From Notospermus geniculatus (lineage: Eukaryota; Nemertea; Pilidiophora; Heteronemertea; Lineidae): a DNA stretch of 64,000 nucleotides. How positions within the stretch are numbered: position 1 is the first letter of the stretch; every line of letters starts with the position of its first letter. Shown one piece after another: positions 22,833-33,519 of this stretch. The DNA lies in contig NMRB01001633.1 in NCBI GenBank assembly GCA_002633025.1, forward strand, positions 62,001 to 126,000. The letters run 5' to 3'. Position numbers and translations under genes: made by a program. Under the pieces are notes generated by a model. It searched no databases, had not been told where the DNA came from, and saw only the letters and a list, made by a program, of their open reading frames with translations.

Positions 22833-23708
22833 TTATAGATTTCAGGTCAAGCCATGAAATAATGGAAATTATTCGTCAGGTCAAAAAATTATTTCCCAAG
22901 GCGAAGCCGAGGGAACGTCACGACATGCACGATGACACTGCCATGAGACTCCTGACGGCCAAACATGAAATAGGCCTAATGCCATGGAATAATGAAAATT
23001 ATCGCATGGCACGTGACCGTAAATGACACGCTGTGATTGGCTCACGTTCTATTGAGGTATGATAAATCTGATTATCTGTTCTGTCACCAGGGGAAAAATA
23101 AAAAAAACATTTGTCTCAATATAAAGTGCATGTACATGTACTATACATTACAATGTGTGTGTACGTCTCATCTACTTCCCTGTGGGGACCTACAGTAACA
23201 CCCAGGTGAGCACATGGCCCCTGGTCATTTTATTGCTGAATCACTTCAGTTTATTTTCCTTTCGCGGGCTCCTAAAGTAGCAATTCTAACAACTTGGCTA
23301 AACAGCCGATATACGTCAGTGGGCTACATCACACCTGTTGCTTCTGTTGCTTCCTGCGTTGCTATCCAGCCGCAAAGAGTACATAAGCATTGAAACATGC
23401 CGGATGAAAAAATCGGAAAAAAAATTAGCTCCGTCTGCATGACTGTGGCGCAGGTTTCCTTGTCGAAGCATGCAACCTGGAAATAATTGCTTGCATGCTT
23501 ACCATGACGTACATCGACCGACAGGTGTATCTTTTGGCCTTCATGCATTTCATTTGCCACCCCCTCATAGTTAGGATTACCGTCAGGTAATTCTCCAGAC
23601 GAGCGATCACCGAGTGCTTGAGTGCAAGCTTCTCGCCAAGTTAATGGTGTCGGAAGGTTTAACTAGGCCCACTTCTACATACTTATATACTCTGGTTTCA
23701 CCGATCTA
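22833..23708. other. No recognised feature
   Basis: ORF 22751-23026 begins inside the beta repeat and is not supported. Minus-strand ORFs at 23324-23610 have no recognised motif. Confidence 0.45.
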
Positions 23709-23909
23709 AAGGCCTCTATACACTGAATGACAAAAGTCGAAATTAGTCGCTACAATTGTCCGCTCCAAAATACTTTTTGTGGAAACGTTCCATTAAAATC
23801 TCCTGACACTTTTGTGGAGTATTTCAACATGTCGTCAGATCAAGTGTTGTCGAACTGACCATAGCAGCGACTAATTTCGACTTTTGTCATTCAGTGTATA
23901 GAGGCCTTA
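23709..23909. mobile_element. MITE with AAGGCCTCTATACACTGAAT ends
   Basis: 201-bp foldback with arms of about 43 bp, nearly identical, ending in TATAGAGGCCTT. No ORF. Confidence 0.85.
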
Positions 23910-23948
23910 AGACCGCTTCATTAACTCGGGTAAAAAAATATTATGACC

Positions 23949-24243
23949 GCACTCAGCGGTCATTGCTTGCTGTTGTGCTATGTGATTGGCTCGCACTCAG
24001 CGGTCATTGCTTGCTGTTGTGCTGGTGATTGGCTCGCACTCAGCGGTCATTGCTTGCTGTTGTGCTGGTGATTGGCTCGCACTCAGCGGTCATTGCTTGC
24101 TGTTGTGCTGGTGATTGGCTCGCACTCAGCGGTCATTGCTTGCTGTTGTNTTGCTTGCTGTTGTGCTATGTGATTGGCTCGCACTCAGCGGTCATTGCTT
24201 GCTGTTGTGCTATGTGATTGGCTCGCACTCAGCGGTCATTGTT
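23949..24243. repeat. 43-45 bp minisatellite, seven copies
   Basis: CACTCAGCGGTCATTGCTTG starts at about 23949, 23993, 24036, 24079, 24122, 24181 and 24225. Each complete unit contains GATTGGCT, the inverse of a CCAAT box. An N at 24150 with a partial unit shows that copy number is uncertain. The ORF over it is a repeat artefact. Confidence 0.9.
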
Positions 24244-24318
24244 GTCTTGGGAATTTGAATGGCAGAGGATGACAAACCTGTGACCTAACACAAGACGTTT
24301 AATCCATGTGCAATATTA

Positions 24319-24463
24319 GGTTGAGAAATCAAACGTTAAACGTAAACGTTAACGACAACGTTATTTTCATACTACACATTAACCAGATTTTATATTGCAT
24401 TTTCGATACAAAAATAATGTTGTCATTAACCTTTACGTTTATCGTTTGATTTCTAAACCTCCC
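24319..24463. mobile_element. GGGAGGTTTAGAAATC family MITE, copy 2
   Basis: 145-bp copy with a slightly truncated left end (GGTTGAGAAATCAAAC) and intact right end TTTCTAAACCTCCC. Same centre as copies 1, 3 and 4. Confidence 0.85.
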
Positions 24464-24595
24464 TTGTATTCATTCAGTGGGCTTTGCTTGAATATCCAAG
24501 TACATAATGCGAATTTAAACCGAATTCCGAAGCAGTAGGTTGGTCTTACTAAGTTCGCTGTGATGTGAAAGCCAGCCGTTTCCCTTTTGCTATTA

Positions 24596-24744
24596 GGGAG
24601 GTTTAGAAATCAAACGACAAACGTAAACTTTACGGCAACGTTATTTTTCATACTACACATTAACCAGATTTTGTATTGCATTTTCGGTACAAAAATAACG
24701 TTGTCGTTAACGTTAACGTTTATCGTTTAATTTCTAAACCTCCG
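24596..24744. mobile_element. GGGAGGTTTAGAAATC family MITE, copy 3
   Basis: 149 bp, TA on both sides, arms through AACGTTATTTTT. It lies only 130 bp from copy 2 in the same orientation. Confidence 0.9.
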
Positions 24745-25746
24745 TATTACAAGGTACATGTACTGTACAATAGAGCAAAGTTTGATTCGTGTTTGGTACT
24801 TCTACACAGGAAAACAATGGAAGCTCTGTGTCAATTAGCCTCTAAAAATGCCTAATTAATTGTACGCCTGCATGTAATTAATACCCTTTGAAACTACCTA
24901 ATATTCCGGAAGAACTTTCAATTGAGTATGAAGGAAGTGCATGCAACGAGTATTGACAAATGTGTGGGAGGTTGGCATGTTTTCATTTTCAATTGGATGT
25001 CAAGCACGCGCTCGGACAGAATATTGATGGAGTAGGATGTCAGAATGCCAATGCTACTTTGTTCGATAACGAACTGTCTGGCCGATTACTAACTCCTGTA
25101 GCACCATCCAGTCAACGTGACGTGAGGCAGACAAATCAATAGGGATGCTCGAGTGATGGATGTTCGAGTGATGACGTGTCTAATTTCCCGCGCACAGTGA
25201 TGACGTCTGCGTTGACTCATGCTCAAACGAAGCATTGGTTGAATGGTGGATTTTTCTCCACCCATCCCATCCCACCAACCCACGCATCAACTATTTACCA
25301 AACTGTAAATAGGAACTAGCATAATCCGCATCAAATTGAAATAAATCTCGTTTGGAAACTTTCGGATTTGTCTGAATTTGCGGAAATGTCGGAGGCAATC
25401 ATATAAATAGTAAGAAAAACTGGATAACTTCCAAAAGGCAATGCTAAATTTACACTTTCTTGTGATGTTGACATTCTCTAGAATAAGACGAATCTTCTTC
25501 TAGCTCCACGCCTGCCCACCCATGTGAACATATCGAATCCAAAATGGATACTAAGTATAAATGAAATGGTGGCTTGGCCACCTGGTGGCCAATATCCGAA
25601 CCGTCGCAACAGATTTATTGGATACATCATCCTATTTCAAAAGACACTAAGTGAGCAGTAGTTGCACTATCCCAAATTCAAATACATGTACCGGCTGATT
25701 TAGAAGAGATGCTCGTTCCCTCCGTACCGCAGACTAGGCCTGACTA
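24745..25746. other. No recognised feature
   Basis: No supported gene. Short ORFs at 24960-25283 lie on opposite strands over the same bases. Confidence 0.45.
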
Positions 25747-25885
25747 AAGGCGCCTCTCCACGTAACAGTTTTCTATCGAAAGTTTGTTGTCATACAGTTA
25801 TGACAGCAAATTGCTGTCTGACAGCAATAATTGACTATCTGACAGCAAACTTTTGATAGAAAACTGTCACGTGGAGCAGCGCCTT
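25747..25885. mobile_element. MITE with AAGGCGCYKCTCCACGT ends
   Basis: 139-bp foldback; arms of about 45 bp contain ACAGTTTTCTATCGAAAGTT. The centre repeats CTGACAGCAA. TA precedes the left end. Confidence 0.8.
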
Positions 25886-25961
25886 AACTCATAGTAACTT
25901 GTGCGTGGTGACGAAGGGACCAACGCAAAGAACCACTGATATCCTCAGGATGTGCTGTGTA

Positions 25962-26105
25962 AAGCAAGGTTCATTGGCACACGGATCCGATCCGTTTCCA
26001 GTCCGTTTGCCCCTAGTTTTCCGGATACGACAACGCTGAAATCCATTTGATAGATTTTTTACGGACCTGAATCGGACCAATTCCGTGTGCCAATGAACCT
26101 TGCTT
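25962..26105. mobile_element. MITE with AAGCAAGGTTCATTGGCACA ends
   Basis: 144-bp foldback with 24-bp perfect terminal arms and partly matching inner arms around GGATCCGATCCG / CGGACCTGAATCGG. The right end provides the stop codon of the minus-strand ORF at 26104-26382. Confidence 0.85.
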
Positions 26106-26382
26106 AAGAGGGATGATGTATCCTATTAGTGCCCTTCCGAAAAATCCTATATCGCTTGGCTTCATCTTTTAGCTTTCGCATCGACGGCGATACGTATTCA
26201 ACGTTATCATTAGATTGGTTCCTCGATCCACCGCTAGGATTTGATGATACCGCGGTTGGTACATGTGTACATTCTAACATCGAGAGACAGGTGTGAAAGG
26301 AATCCAAGTCCCTCTGGAACCAAACTCCGGTCTTATTGTTCAGCGAGGGATTAGAATATATGGCTAGAGAGACCATGACCAT
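26104..26382 (-). CDS. Hypothetical 92-codon ORF, weak exon candidate
   Basis: The translation has a balanced, protein-like composition with a basic, charged C-terminal part (motif SMRKLKDEAKRYRIF). I recognise no family. The stop codon lies on the junction with the MITE at 25962-26105, so the original frame may have continued. I see no clear splice sites. It could equally be a chance ORF. Confidence 0.2.
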   Translation of the reverse strand: MVMVSLAIYSNPSLNNKTGVWFQRDLDSFHTCLSMLECTHVPTAVSSNPSGGSRNQSNDNVEYVSPSMRKLKDEAKRYRIFRKGTNRIHHPS

Positions 26383-27847
26383 TCGAATATAACCTCACAA
26401 TAGCGGGCTATTGTTTGGCGAATCTGCATTCCTAGGACGCTGATTCCTGTCACACCTGGTACCAGTCTACGTTGTCATCAGTCAGATGCGTGCAACTCCA
26501 GGCCCTATACAGCTACGTCACCGTAGCCGAGTGGTAGGCCAAAAGCCTTTTGTATCAGCCGCCTTGTTTAAAAAAAAGTTACAACATTGAAAATATGCTC
26601 GTAATGTAAACATTAACTATTATTACACGTACATGTATTCACGACGTGACGTCCACACCCAAAATCGTATCGTCCAAATAAAAATATTTTTGCTTCATGT
26701 GACGTTTTGGCAACCCTAAAATGGAGTAACGAGGGTGAATGCTATAAAATCTGAAGTTCAAAAACATAACGTAATACTTCAATACATAAAAATAAATTCC
26801 ACCTTTCGCAAAGAACGGCACATTTAGCAGTGCGTCGCAACAAAAAAGCCGAAATACATGAAGTTAAATTTGAGGGTGTGCGCCACATTGGGAATTGTGC
26901 CTGACTTAAGTTTCCAGATTTCGAACAGTCAAAGTTGGGAAATTCTTCTAAATTTTGGTGTTGTGGGCGTAAAAGGGTTAAGACGGTATTTTTTTCAGGT
27001 CCATCACCCTGGACAATGTTACCACATATCATACGATGGAATTGTCCTCTTATCAGTGTTTTAGATTTGTTTGGTTACAAATACATGTACAATTCAATTA
27101 ATAAAAATATAAATACATATAATAATACATGTACATGTATATTATATTTTTATTAACTGAACTGTATAATGTGCCCATAATGTTCATTTTCTGAGAAGAA
27201 ACTCAATAATATTTTAGAAATGAAATTTACGAGACATACATGTATGTAGTTATAGCCCTTCAGTTAGTTAGCAAAAAATAAATAAAGTTGAGAACACATA
27301 AAATATACTGTTATGGCAAAGTTTGACAAAAACAACATGATTAATTTAAAAAATCCTTACCTTGATACTTTTGAGATTCATACCCTCAGCTAAGCTGGGT
27401 CCGGAAAAGCTAGATAAAAACACTATCACTCTTGAACACAGTAGTTATCACCGAAATGGAAAGACTATGGTAATAAAACAACCCTTGGAATGATCGAGTT
27501 GACTGTTAGTGGTGGCTATCCAACACGCGAACTCATTGATGGGACTACATCGCGCGTATTTATACACAGCGGCAGAGCCAATCAGACAATCAGTACACAC
27601 ACACACGCGGTGTTCAAGGAAACTACGTCGGTAATTAACCATCATCATTCTAAGAGTCACTCTAGACGTCTCATTCATGTAGGCCCCCACGCAAACAGCA
27701 TTTCCAATACCCGGTCACAAATTTCNGACAGCACTCTCTAGCAGTAGCTTCGGGAACCAAAATGCCTTGGACTTGTGTCCGAGGTGAAATGCGCCGCCCA
27801 GTGGACAGATAAGCAGTTCGCCTCAGGTCGTCCCGAATGGAAATCCT
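26383..27847. other. No recognised feature
   Basis: AT-rich, with TACATG tracts near 27080 and 27125. GGGCGTAAAAGGGTTAA near 26965-26981 resembles the right end of 18477-19063, but I find no matching left end. One N at 27726. Confidence 0.45.
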
Positions 27848-28060
27848 CCCGACGACTGCAGCGCCGCCCAACGTCTTTCTCATGCTACGAATCGACTTGG
27901 GATCACATACAATTTTGACTACCGATCTTATTCTGTAACTTCATTATTTGTAACTTCGTTATTTCACTTCTGGGATAAGTGCCTGAGGAAGACCCCGATT
28001 GGGGTCGAAAGTTTGCGAAATTCGGAGACGACTTTACTTATACTTTTCATTATTTGCGGA
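27848..28060. repeat. Decayed relative of the GGCGGTTATAACCGC element, with hairpin motif
   Basis: GCAGCGCCGCCCAACGTCTT and TGTAACTTCATTATTTG resemble arm parts of 2859-3173. At 27982-28010 the plus strand carries CTGAGGA, A, GACCCC-GATT-GGGGTC, GAAA, a further copy of the dispersed hairpin motif, with TTTGCGAAATTC after it. Confidence 0.55.
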
Positions 28061-28416
28061 TATAACTAGCCATATCCCCCTTTTCCTTGGGGATCACTCG
28101 CTTGTTTACGTCAACATGACCTCGGAATTCGCGAACAAGACGAACGGTACGTTTTCAGGGCACAATATCTTGATTGCGTTGCCATCGTTTCACCCTACAC
28201 CTTTTCTCGACAAGAATGCCCGGCGCATTGTCTCCTCCGAGCAATTGGTCGTCAATAATTAGTCCAGTTGCAACGCCTTCAGCGTATTAAGAAATAAAAG
28301 TAAGAAGCATCTGCGCATTCTCTCTCCGCTTATTGTCAGAGAAACCCAACTACATGTATTCATGGTTTCTACGGCCCTCGCCGTTTTATGGAGATTTCTT
28401 GCGAGCGCACTTATTA

Positions 28417-28570
28417 GCGAGTTTAAGAAACCATACGTTAACGCTAACGCTAACGTTAATGACATCATTTTGACGTCACATCAAATGAATCTGTTGTATT
28501 ACTTCTGGGGTGACGTCATTTTGATGTAATTATCGTTAGCGTTAGCCTTAACGTTTGGTTTCTTAGACTC
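28417..28570. mobile_element. MITE with GCGAGTTTAAGAAACC ends
   Basis: 154-bp foldback; arms carry AACGCTAACGCTAACG and ATCATTTTGACGTCA. Its ends are related to the next element, which starts just after a shared ATTA. Confidence 0.8.
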
Positions 28571-28574
28571 ATTA

Positions 28575-28723
28575 GGGAGTTTAAGAAATCAAACGATAAA
28601 CGTTAACTTTACGACAACGTTATTTTTCATACTGCAAATTCACCAGATTATATATTGCATTTTCGGTACAAAAAATAACGTTGTCGTAAAGTAAACGTTT
28701 ATCGTTTGATTTCTTAAACTCCC
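28575..28723. mobile_element. GGGAGGTTTAGAAATC family MITE, copy 4
   Basis: 149 bp, ends GGGAGTTTAAGAAATCAAAC and inverse, TA on both sides. The ends differ from copy 1 at matched positions on both arms, so the inverted symmetry is preserved. Confidence 0.9.
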
Positions 28724-29478
28724 TACTATCTTGGCAAACCTAACTTTCTGGTTGGTAGGCCTACGAATTTACGAATTTACATGTACATGTACATGCACAT
28801 GTACATGTAGGCCTACTAGATATAACGCGCAACCGTGAATTTCTACGAAATCGAGATGATGGGCCCCGTCGTTACGAAGAACGGGCCATTTGATTAACAT
28901 CTTCTAAACATTCTACATGTAATTATATCATTTCCCTGCTTTTATAGAAACCGTTATGTAACAAAAGGTAGTTCTAAAACAAGCGCCCACTTTTTTTCGG
29001 ACTCTTCAGATGAGGTTTTTTGGGCATAAAAATAGTGACAGAGGACAAGTAATGGACTGAGTGTGGAAAGTCAGTTCAGTTAATTGACGTACATGTACAT
29101 ATACATGTACATGTACACTGTTTATTCCTTTAAAAAAGTCAAATAAATCGGCCACACCCTAATTCACGCCGAAGAATATAGGCCTAGACTTCTAGGATAA
29201 AGTACGACCTAAATGTCAAGGAGCGCGATTCTTAATGGCCCTTGCCCTCCCCTTATCACAATAGGAGGTGAGTTCCAGGTGAGTCAATTCATGCTATGTC
29301 AAGTGTCATTATCAAGCTGAATTTGCTATATTTGGGCACGCTACAACCGTTCATTCATATCGCCGATAATTTCGGAGAAGAGGCCTCAGCCCGATTGTGA
29401 ATGACTCGAAATGGGTCACCGCATTATTGGACACAAACACGTGTTGGCGTCCCACACCCTAAATGGTTTAATACAAAT
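28724..29478. other. No gene; TACATG tracts
   Basis: TACATG runs at 28778-28808 and 29090-29116. Nothing else supported. Confidence 0.5.
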
Positions 29479-29848
29479 GGTGACCCCAAAAAAACCGAAC
29501 CTACGAACCATAAAATGTTAATTAATCCTACATAGGTCCATCAAATTTCTTCAAATTTGGTAGACTTAAACTTCAGTCTATGGATGATCATTCCACAAAG
29601 TTTTAGCCATCTGAGTCAGTTTGCAGAGAATTTTTATGTTCTTTCCAAAATGTGCTCCAAATGGCGTCCTCGGCGTTGAAGGCACACTTGCAGGAAGTGT
29701 GACGATGATTGGGGAGCACATTCAATGGACTTAATCCTAATTGGTGAATTAAAAGCAGCAATCACAGCAAAGATCAGGGAAATCCCCAGGTACGAAATTA
29801 GGATTAATTAACATTTTTATTTATGGGTTCGGGTTTTTTGGGTCACCC
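29479..29848. mobile_element. TIR element with GGTGACCCCAAAAAAACCG ends
   Basis: 370 bp with arms of about 50 bp: GGTGACCCCAAAAAAACCGA and the inverse ending TTTTTTGGGTCACC. The arms include ATGTTAATTAATCCTA. The terminal word resembles the single end CAGGGTGGCCAAAAAACG near 43357. Confidence 0.8.
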
Positions 29849-30315
29849 TGTACTTGTAGCTCGCTGGTTACTTCATGAAATTCCTATTATAGGCAGCTCT
29901 CAGCGACTGATTGCCGTTTCGATTGTGCACATTCTACAATTATTTCTTTATCTCTTTACATTTCGAAATAGCATATTGATGGCCCAACCATCCAGATATT
30001 AGGCTATAATATGTGAAAAACAAGTTTTTTTTGTACATTCATGTATTTACGCCTATGCTTTAGTTACATTCACTGCTGACTGTTCCCAAAGTTCGTAATG
30101 TAACACTGCAAAATGAGTCGTTCTGTTTCATAAAGGAAAATGTAATCCTCCTCTCCATCCCCCGTAAATACAGGACAATAGTATCATTATAAAAATGTGT
30201 GGTACGCCAAGAGGTGCGTCATTAAATGACCCACGGAAAGTTAGGAATTTTTGCATAGACAATCCCCCATTACAATAGCAGGAACGGTCCTTTTGATAAC
30301 GCATGCAGTCGCAAT
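29849..30315. other. No recognised feature
   Basis: No supported gene or repeat. Confidence 0.45.
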
Positions 30316-30571
30316 TTAAAGATAATGTATCGCGACTTCATTGTTTACATTTAATGTTTGTAAACATGGATGTTTACATTATGTTATTTTGGACTTTAGG
30401 GACATGCCAACCCACCAAATTGAATATTTTCAGTCTCAAGAGAATTTTTAGAGGGGCATGCCACCAACAAATTACTCATAAGACAAAGAAATATTGGACA
30501 TAAACAAACAAAATGTAAATAAACAATGGTTTTCGTGGCCCGCGAAAATATCCGTGATACATTATCTTTAA
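30316..30571. mobile_element. TTAA-flanked MITE 7
   Basis: TTAA at 30316 and 30568 flank AGATAATGTATCNCG and the inverse GATACATTATCT. 256 bp, AT-rich centre with TGTTTACAT words. Same TTAA target as the 9.8-12.8 kb elements. Confidence 0.85.
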
Positions 30572-30996
30572 AGGGAATAAGTCGTCGCAGTCAAAAATGA
30601 CACTAAGAATAAACTGGCCCACGAAATTCAGAATTTCTAAATTGCAAATTTCATATTTTCGCTGGTTATATAAGAATAGATTTGCAGTTGACCGTGTTCT
30701 ACTAGTAAATGCTATTTGAAGGCAACAAAGACAGTTGCGTAAATCTTTAGGAGGCAATAAATTCCCGAGTGTTGTAATAGATTGAAGATGGCGGCGTTTG
30801 ATTTTTTATTCAGACATTGGCTGGCATGACCAGATCATCTTCTGATATCCATGCATAATATCAATATGAAAATAAAGTTTCAGAAAGTGTGAAACTCCAG
30901 AAATTATCATGCATGTCATGTGGTACAGGTAGGTGTTGTTCTTCAGGTGAGGGACTGACAAATCGCAATGTAACGTGGAATATTTTTTCAGGGTTC

Positions 30997-31089
30997 CACT
31001 ATTAATCAGATCGGATCAAGTGATCGCCACTATTAATCAGATCGGATCAAGTGATCGCCACTATTATTCAGATCGGATCAAGTGATCGC
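30997..31089. repeat. Three tandem 31-bp repeats
   Basis: CACTATTAATCAGATCGGAT begins at 30997 and 31028, and with one change at 31059. Exact period 31 bp. Confidence 0.95.
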
Positions 31090-31449
31090 ACAGCTAATAC
31101 TGTACAGAGAGGAGCATTGGTGAGTATTGTATATTTCAGCGAAAAAAAGGAGACGTGGATTATCATATGACGCATTGGGTATGTACATGTACATTTATAA
31201 AATGTTCGTACGTTTCCGGTGTACATGTAGCAGTAAAAAGTGACCCCCTGTAGAAAGTGTCCACTTCTTTTGTTGAATGACGGAATAAGCGGCATGCGTA
31301 TAGAAATCAATTGTCAGAGATTAGAATGTAACAATAGGATCTTTTGTTCCCAGGACAGTTTTTCCTAGGACATTCTTTCCCTTCACACCGGTTTTTACAA
31401 TTGACGATCAAGCTTCCCACCGAATCACACGAATTAGAGCACACCATCG

Positions 31450-31830
31450 CTGCCGTGCAATGGAAAAAAACTAGTAAAAAACTCACATTTTCATGAAAAT
31501 TGAGATATGGACATTTTTGGAGTTACTAGGTTTTGCTCAAACTGTTAGTCTATTAGGATGGATGTGCCCATTATGTTATACCACACATGGAAAAAGCTAG
31601 TAACTCCACCAGATTCTAAGATTACAATGGAAAAATCTAGTAACTCCATGCAACCAATCAGATTACAGTATTACTCATTAAAAATCAAGATGGCCGCCTC
31701 CATTGTTTTAGCATTGACTTTTTGACTTGCTGTTTATCTTATCAATGTGCTGTTTTAACAATTTCACATTTCCTCAATTTTCTCCAAGTAGAAAAATGTG
31801 AGTTACTAGGTTGTTCCATTGCACGGCAGC
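31450..31830. mobile_element. TIR element with GCTGCCGTGCAATGGA ends
   Basis: 381 bp; arms GCTGCCGTGCAATGGA plus ACTAGTAA and ACTCACATTTT are shared with the inverse right end. The interior repeats CTAGTAACTCCA. No ORF. Confidence 0.8.
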
Positions 31831-32022
31831 CGGGAAAAGAGATCACACCCGTCGGCGCAAACAGATCGTAAGCAGATAAAGCAAAAAATATCAATATATC
31901 AAAAATATCACGCCCCATGTTGTTCCTCTTTCATCGGTGGACTGTTGACTTTCCGTTCAGTGAACCATTTTTCAGAATGACTTCGGCATACATATGAAAG
32001 TGACGAGCCGCATCAGGTAATA

Positions 32023-32096
32023 AGTATGAATAAAGGCAGGCATTGGTTGGCCCTGTGCAAACTAAGTAAATGTATTCACTAGATTTATTCATACTA
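32023..32096. mobile_element. Short foldback with AGTATGAATAAA ends
   Basis: AGTATGAATAAAGGCAGGCA and the inverse TTTATTCATACT, 74 bp. The word ATGAATAAA links it loosely to the nested element at 14721-14844. Confidence 0.5.
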
Positions 32097-32190
32097 TGTT
32101 AGCACTGGTTGCACTCTCAAGCTTGGTTTCAAAGCCACCATAATGTTTTTTCAATGACGCTGATCCAATATGGCTGCCAAGACGGTAGCG

Positions 32191-32484
32191 CACTGAACTC
32201 TGCTTCGTAGAAATGACGAACTTAGGTTCGTTTTCATTTATCACCAAACTGAGTAATCTAATTCGTCAAAGTGACAAGTCCCCGACGAACCCTTGACGAA
32301 CATAAACAAGGGTTCATCAAAACGACGAACGTGGACTTGTCATCTTGACGACCCCGTGTTTGATATTTAGTCAAGGGTTCGTCAAAATGACGAACGTGGA
32401 CTTGTCATTTTGACGAACCTCAGTTCGGTGATAGTGAAAAACGAACATAACTTCGTCATTTTGATAAAGCAGAGTTTTTCAGTG
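32191..32484. mobile_element. TIR element, AAAACTCTGCTTCATC family, copy 2
   Basis: Starts CACTGAACTCTGCTTCGT and ends GCAGAGTTTTTCAGTG. The interior again repeats GTTCGTCAAAATGACGAAC and GTGGACTTGTCATTTTGACG. Shorter than copy 1 by about 80 bp. Confidence 0.85.
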
Positions 32485-32626
32485 TAGAACCCCCATCGAT
32501 TAGGGTAAAGCTCACATGACTTTGAAGCCATGTTGGTCTAGCTTCTGGTTTCTGGAATTACCTGTACCAGGGGCCAGAAAAAGGCATATTCTCTCGTGTC
32601 ATATGGAACACCTCAATTTTATGTTC

Positions 32627-32905
32627 TTATTTCATTGGGGTGCGCAATTTTTTCCCATCTTCTGTGGGTTCATCATCGGGTAGTCGACCTTCCTCAGGCT
32701 TAGTGACGTCCTTATTGACATCGAATGCGTCGTTGACATTTCCAGGTGAAAGGTTTATTGTTGAATCAGGCTCTAGGGTATTCCGAAACGGAAACGCCAG
32801 TTGTCGGTGGTTGGTTGGTACAGAGAATGCGGGGAGAATGGGCGAGCCCAGCGTGTCTTTATCGTCACTATTTGCGAAGAATATGACACCAAAATCTACC
32901 ATCAA
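32627..32905 (-). CDS. Hypothetical 92-codon ORF, weak exon candidate
   Basis: The translation is acidic and soluble-looking, with the stretch VNKDVTKPEEGRLPDDEP. No family recognised. A plus-strand ORF (32640-32945) covers the same bases, so one of the two is certainly accidental. No splice sites are evident. Confidence 0.15.
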   Translation of the reverse strand: MMVDFGVIFFANSDDKDTLGSPILPAFSVPTNHRQLAFPFRNTLEPDSTINLSPGNVNDAFDVNKDVTKPEEGRLPDDEPTEDGKKLRTPMK

Positions 32906-33123
32906 TCATAGTCAAACTGACCATTGTAATCCTGCACGTCTTTGACGCACCTATTCTATTGACCATAAGACAATCTTGACAACATAGCCCAAATATTTGC
33001 TGTCGTGTGGTTCACAGGATTCGTCGATCAAATGAAAGCGTTCGCTCTCTTTTCTTCTGGTGGAAGCCCGTAACTTCCAGGGGCGGGTCAAGAATATGTA
33101 AATATCTTGTTGGTGGATGCTAA

Positions 33124-33245
33124 TAATAATAATAATGATAATAAGCAAGAAGTCAATCTCCAGAATTCACGAATTTTCGACCCCAACCGGGGTCTTTTTC
33201 AAGTGGAACTTTACAATCTGAAACTCTAGAAAAGACTGAGCTGAA
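33124..33245 (-). mobile_element. Retroposon 3' end with hairpin motif and (ATT)n tail
   Basis: On the minus strand: TTTCAGATTGTAAAGTTCCA, then the GACCCC-GGTT-GGGGTC hairpin (33177-33210), then AATTCGTGAATTCTGGAGAT and a (TTA)n tail at 33124-33143. It matches the insertion at 48821-48920 and extends it upstream, so the family reads as a retroposon with a microsatellite tail. Confidence 0.75.
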
Positions 33246-33457
33246 ACCCGAATGTAGAACTAACACCTGTGTAGACAGGATGAGTGAGCAGTTAAGGAAA
33301 GAATAGTGTCCAAGCACCACGGATGGTTGCTGGACCTACATGTAATTAAGAGAGTGGATGTAATTAAGGGTGCCGTGCCGTGTTGATCAGCAATAAGATA
33401 ATGATGAAGAAATTTTGGTAACACCTTTTTCATGATCAACTGTGTATTATTGAGACT
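33246..33457. other. No recognised feature
   Basis: Short spacer between two copies of the hairpin motif. Confidence 0.4.
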
Positions 33458-33519
33458 AGCTTTCGACCCCTACTAGGTCTTCGTCAGACCTGACTAAGAC
33501 CTAGTAGGGGTCGAAAGCT
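33458..33519. repeat. Head-to-head pair of hairpin motifs (24-bp perfect arms)
   Basis: AGCTTTCGACCCCTACTAGG at 33458 and its exact inverse ending 33519 are separated by 14 nt. Each arm read outward gives CTGANNAAGACC...GGTCGAAAG, so two motif copies face each other. The inner hairpin sequence (CCTAGTAGG) differs from the other copies while staying self-complementary. Confidence 0.85.

Noticed and set aside
23949-24243. CRISPR-like array (regular repeats with similar spacing)
   Set aside because: The whole 43-45 bp unit is repeated with no unique spacers, in a eukaryotic context; it is a minisatellite. The same applies to 36915-37316.
26965-26981. Ninth TTAA element ending in GGGCGTAAAAGGGTTAA
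   Set aside because: Only a right-end-like sequence is present; no matching left end was found upstream.
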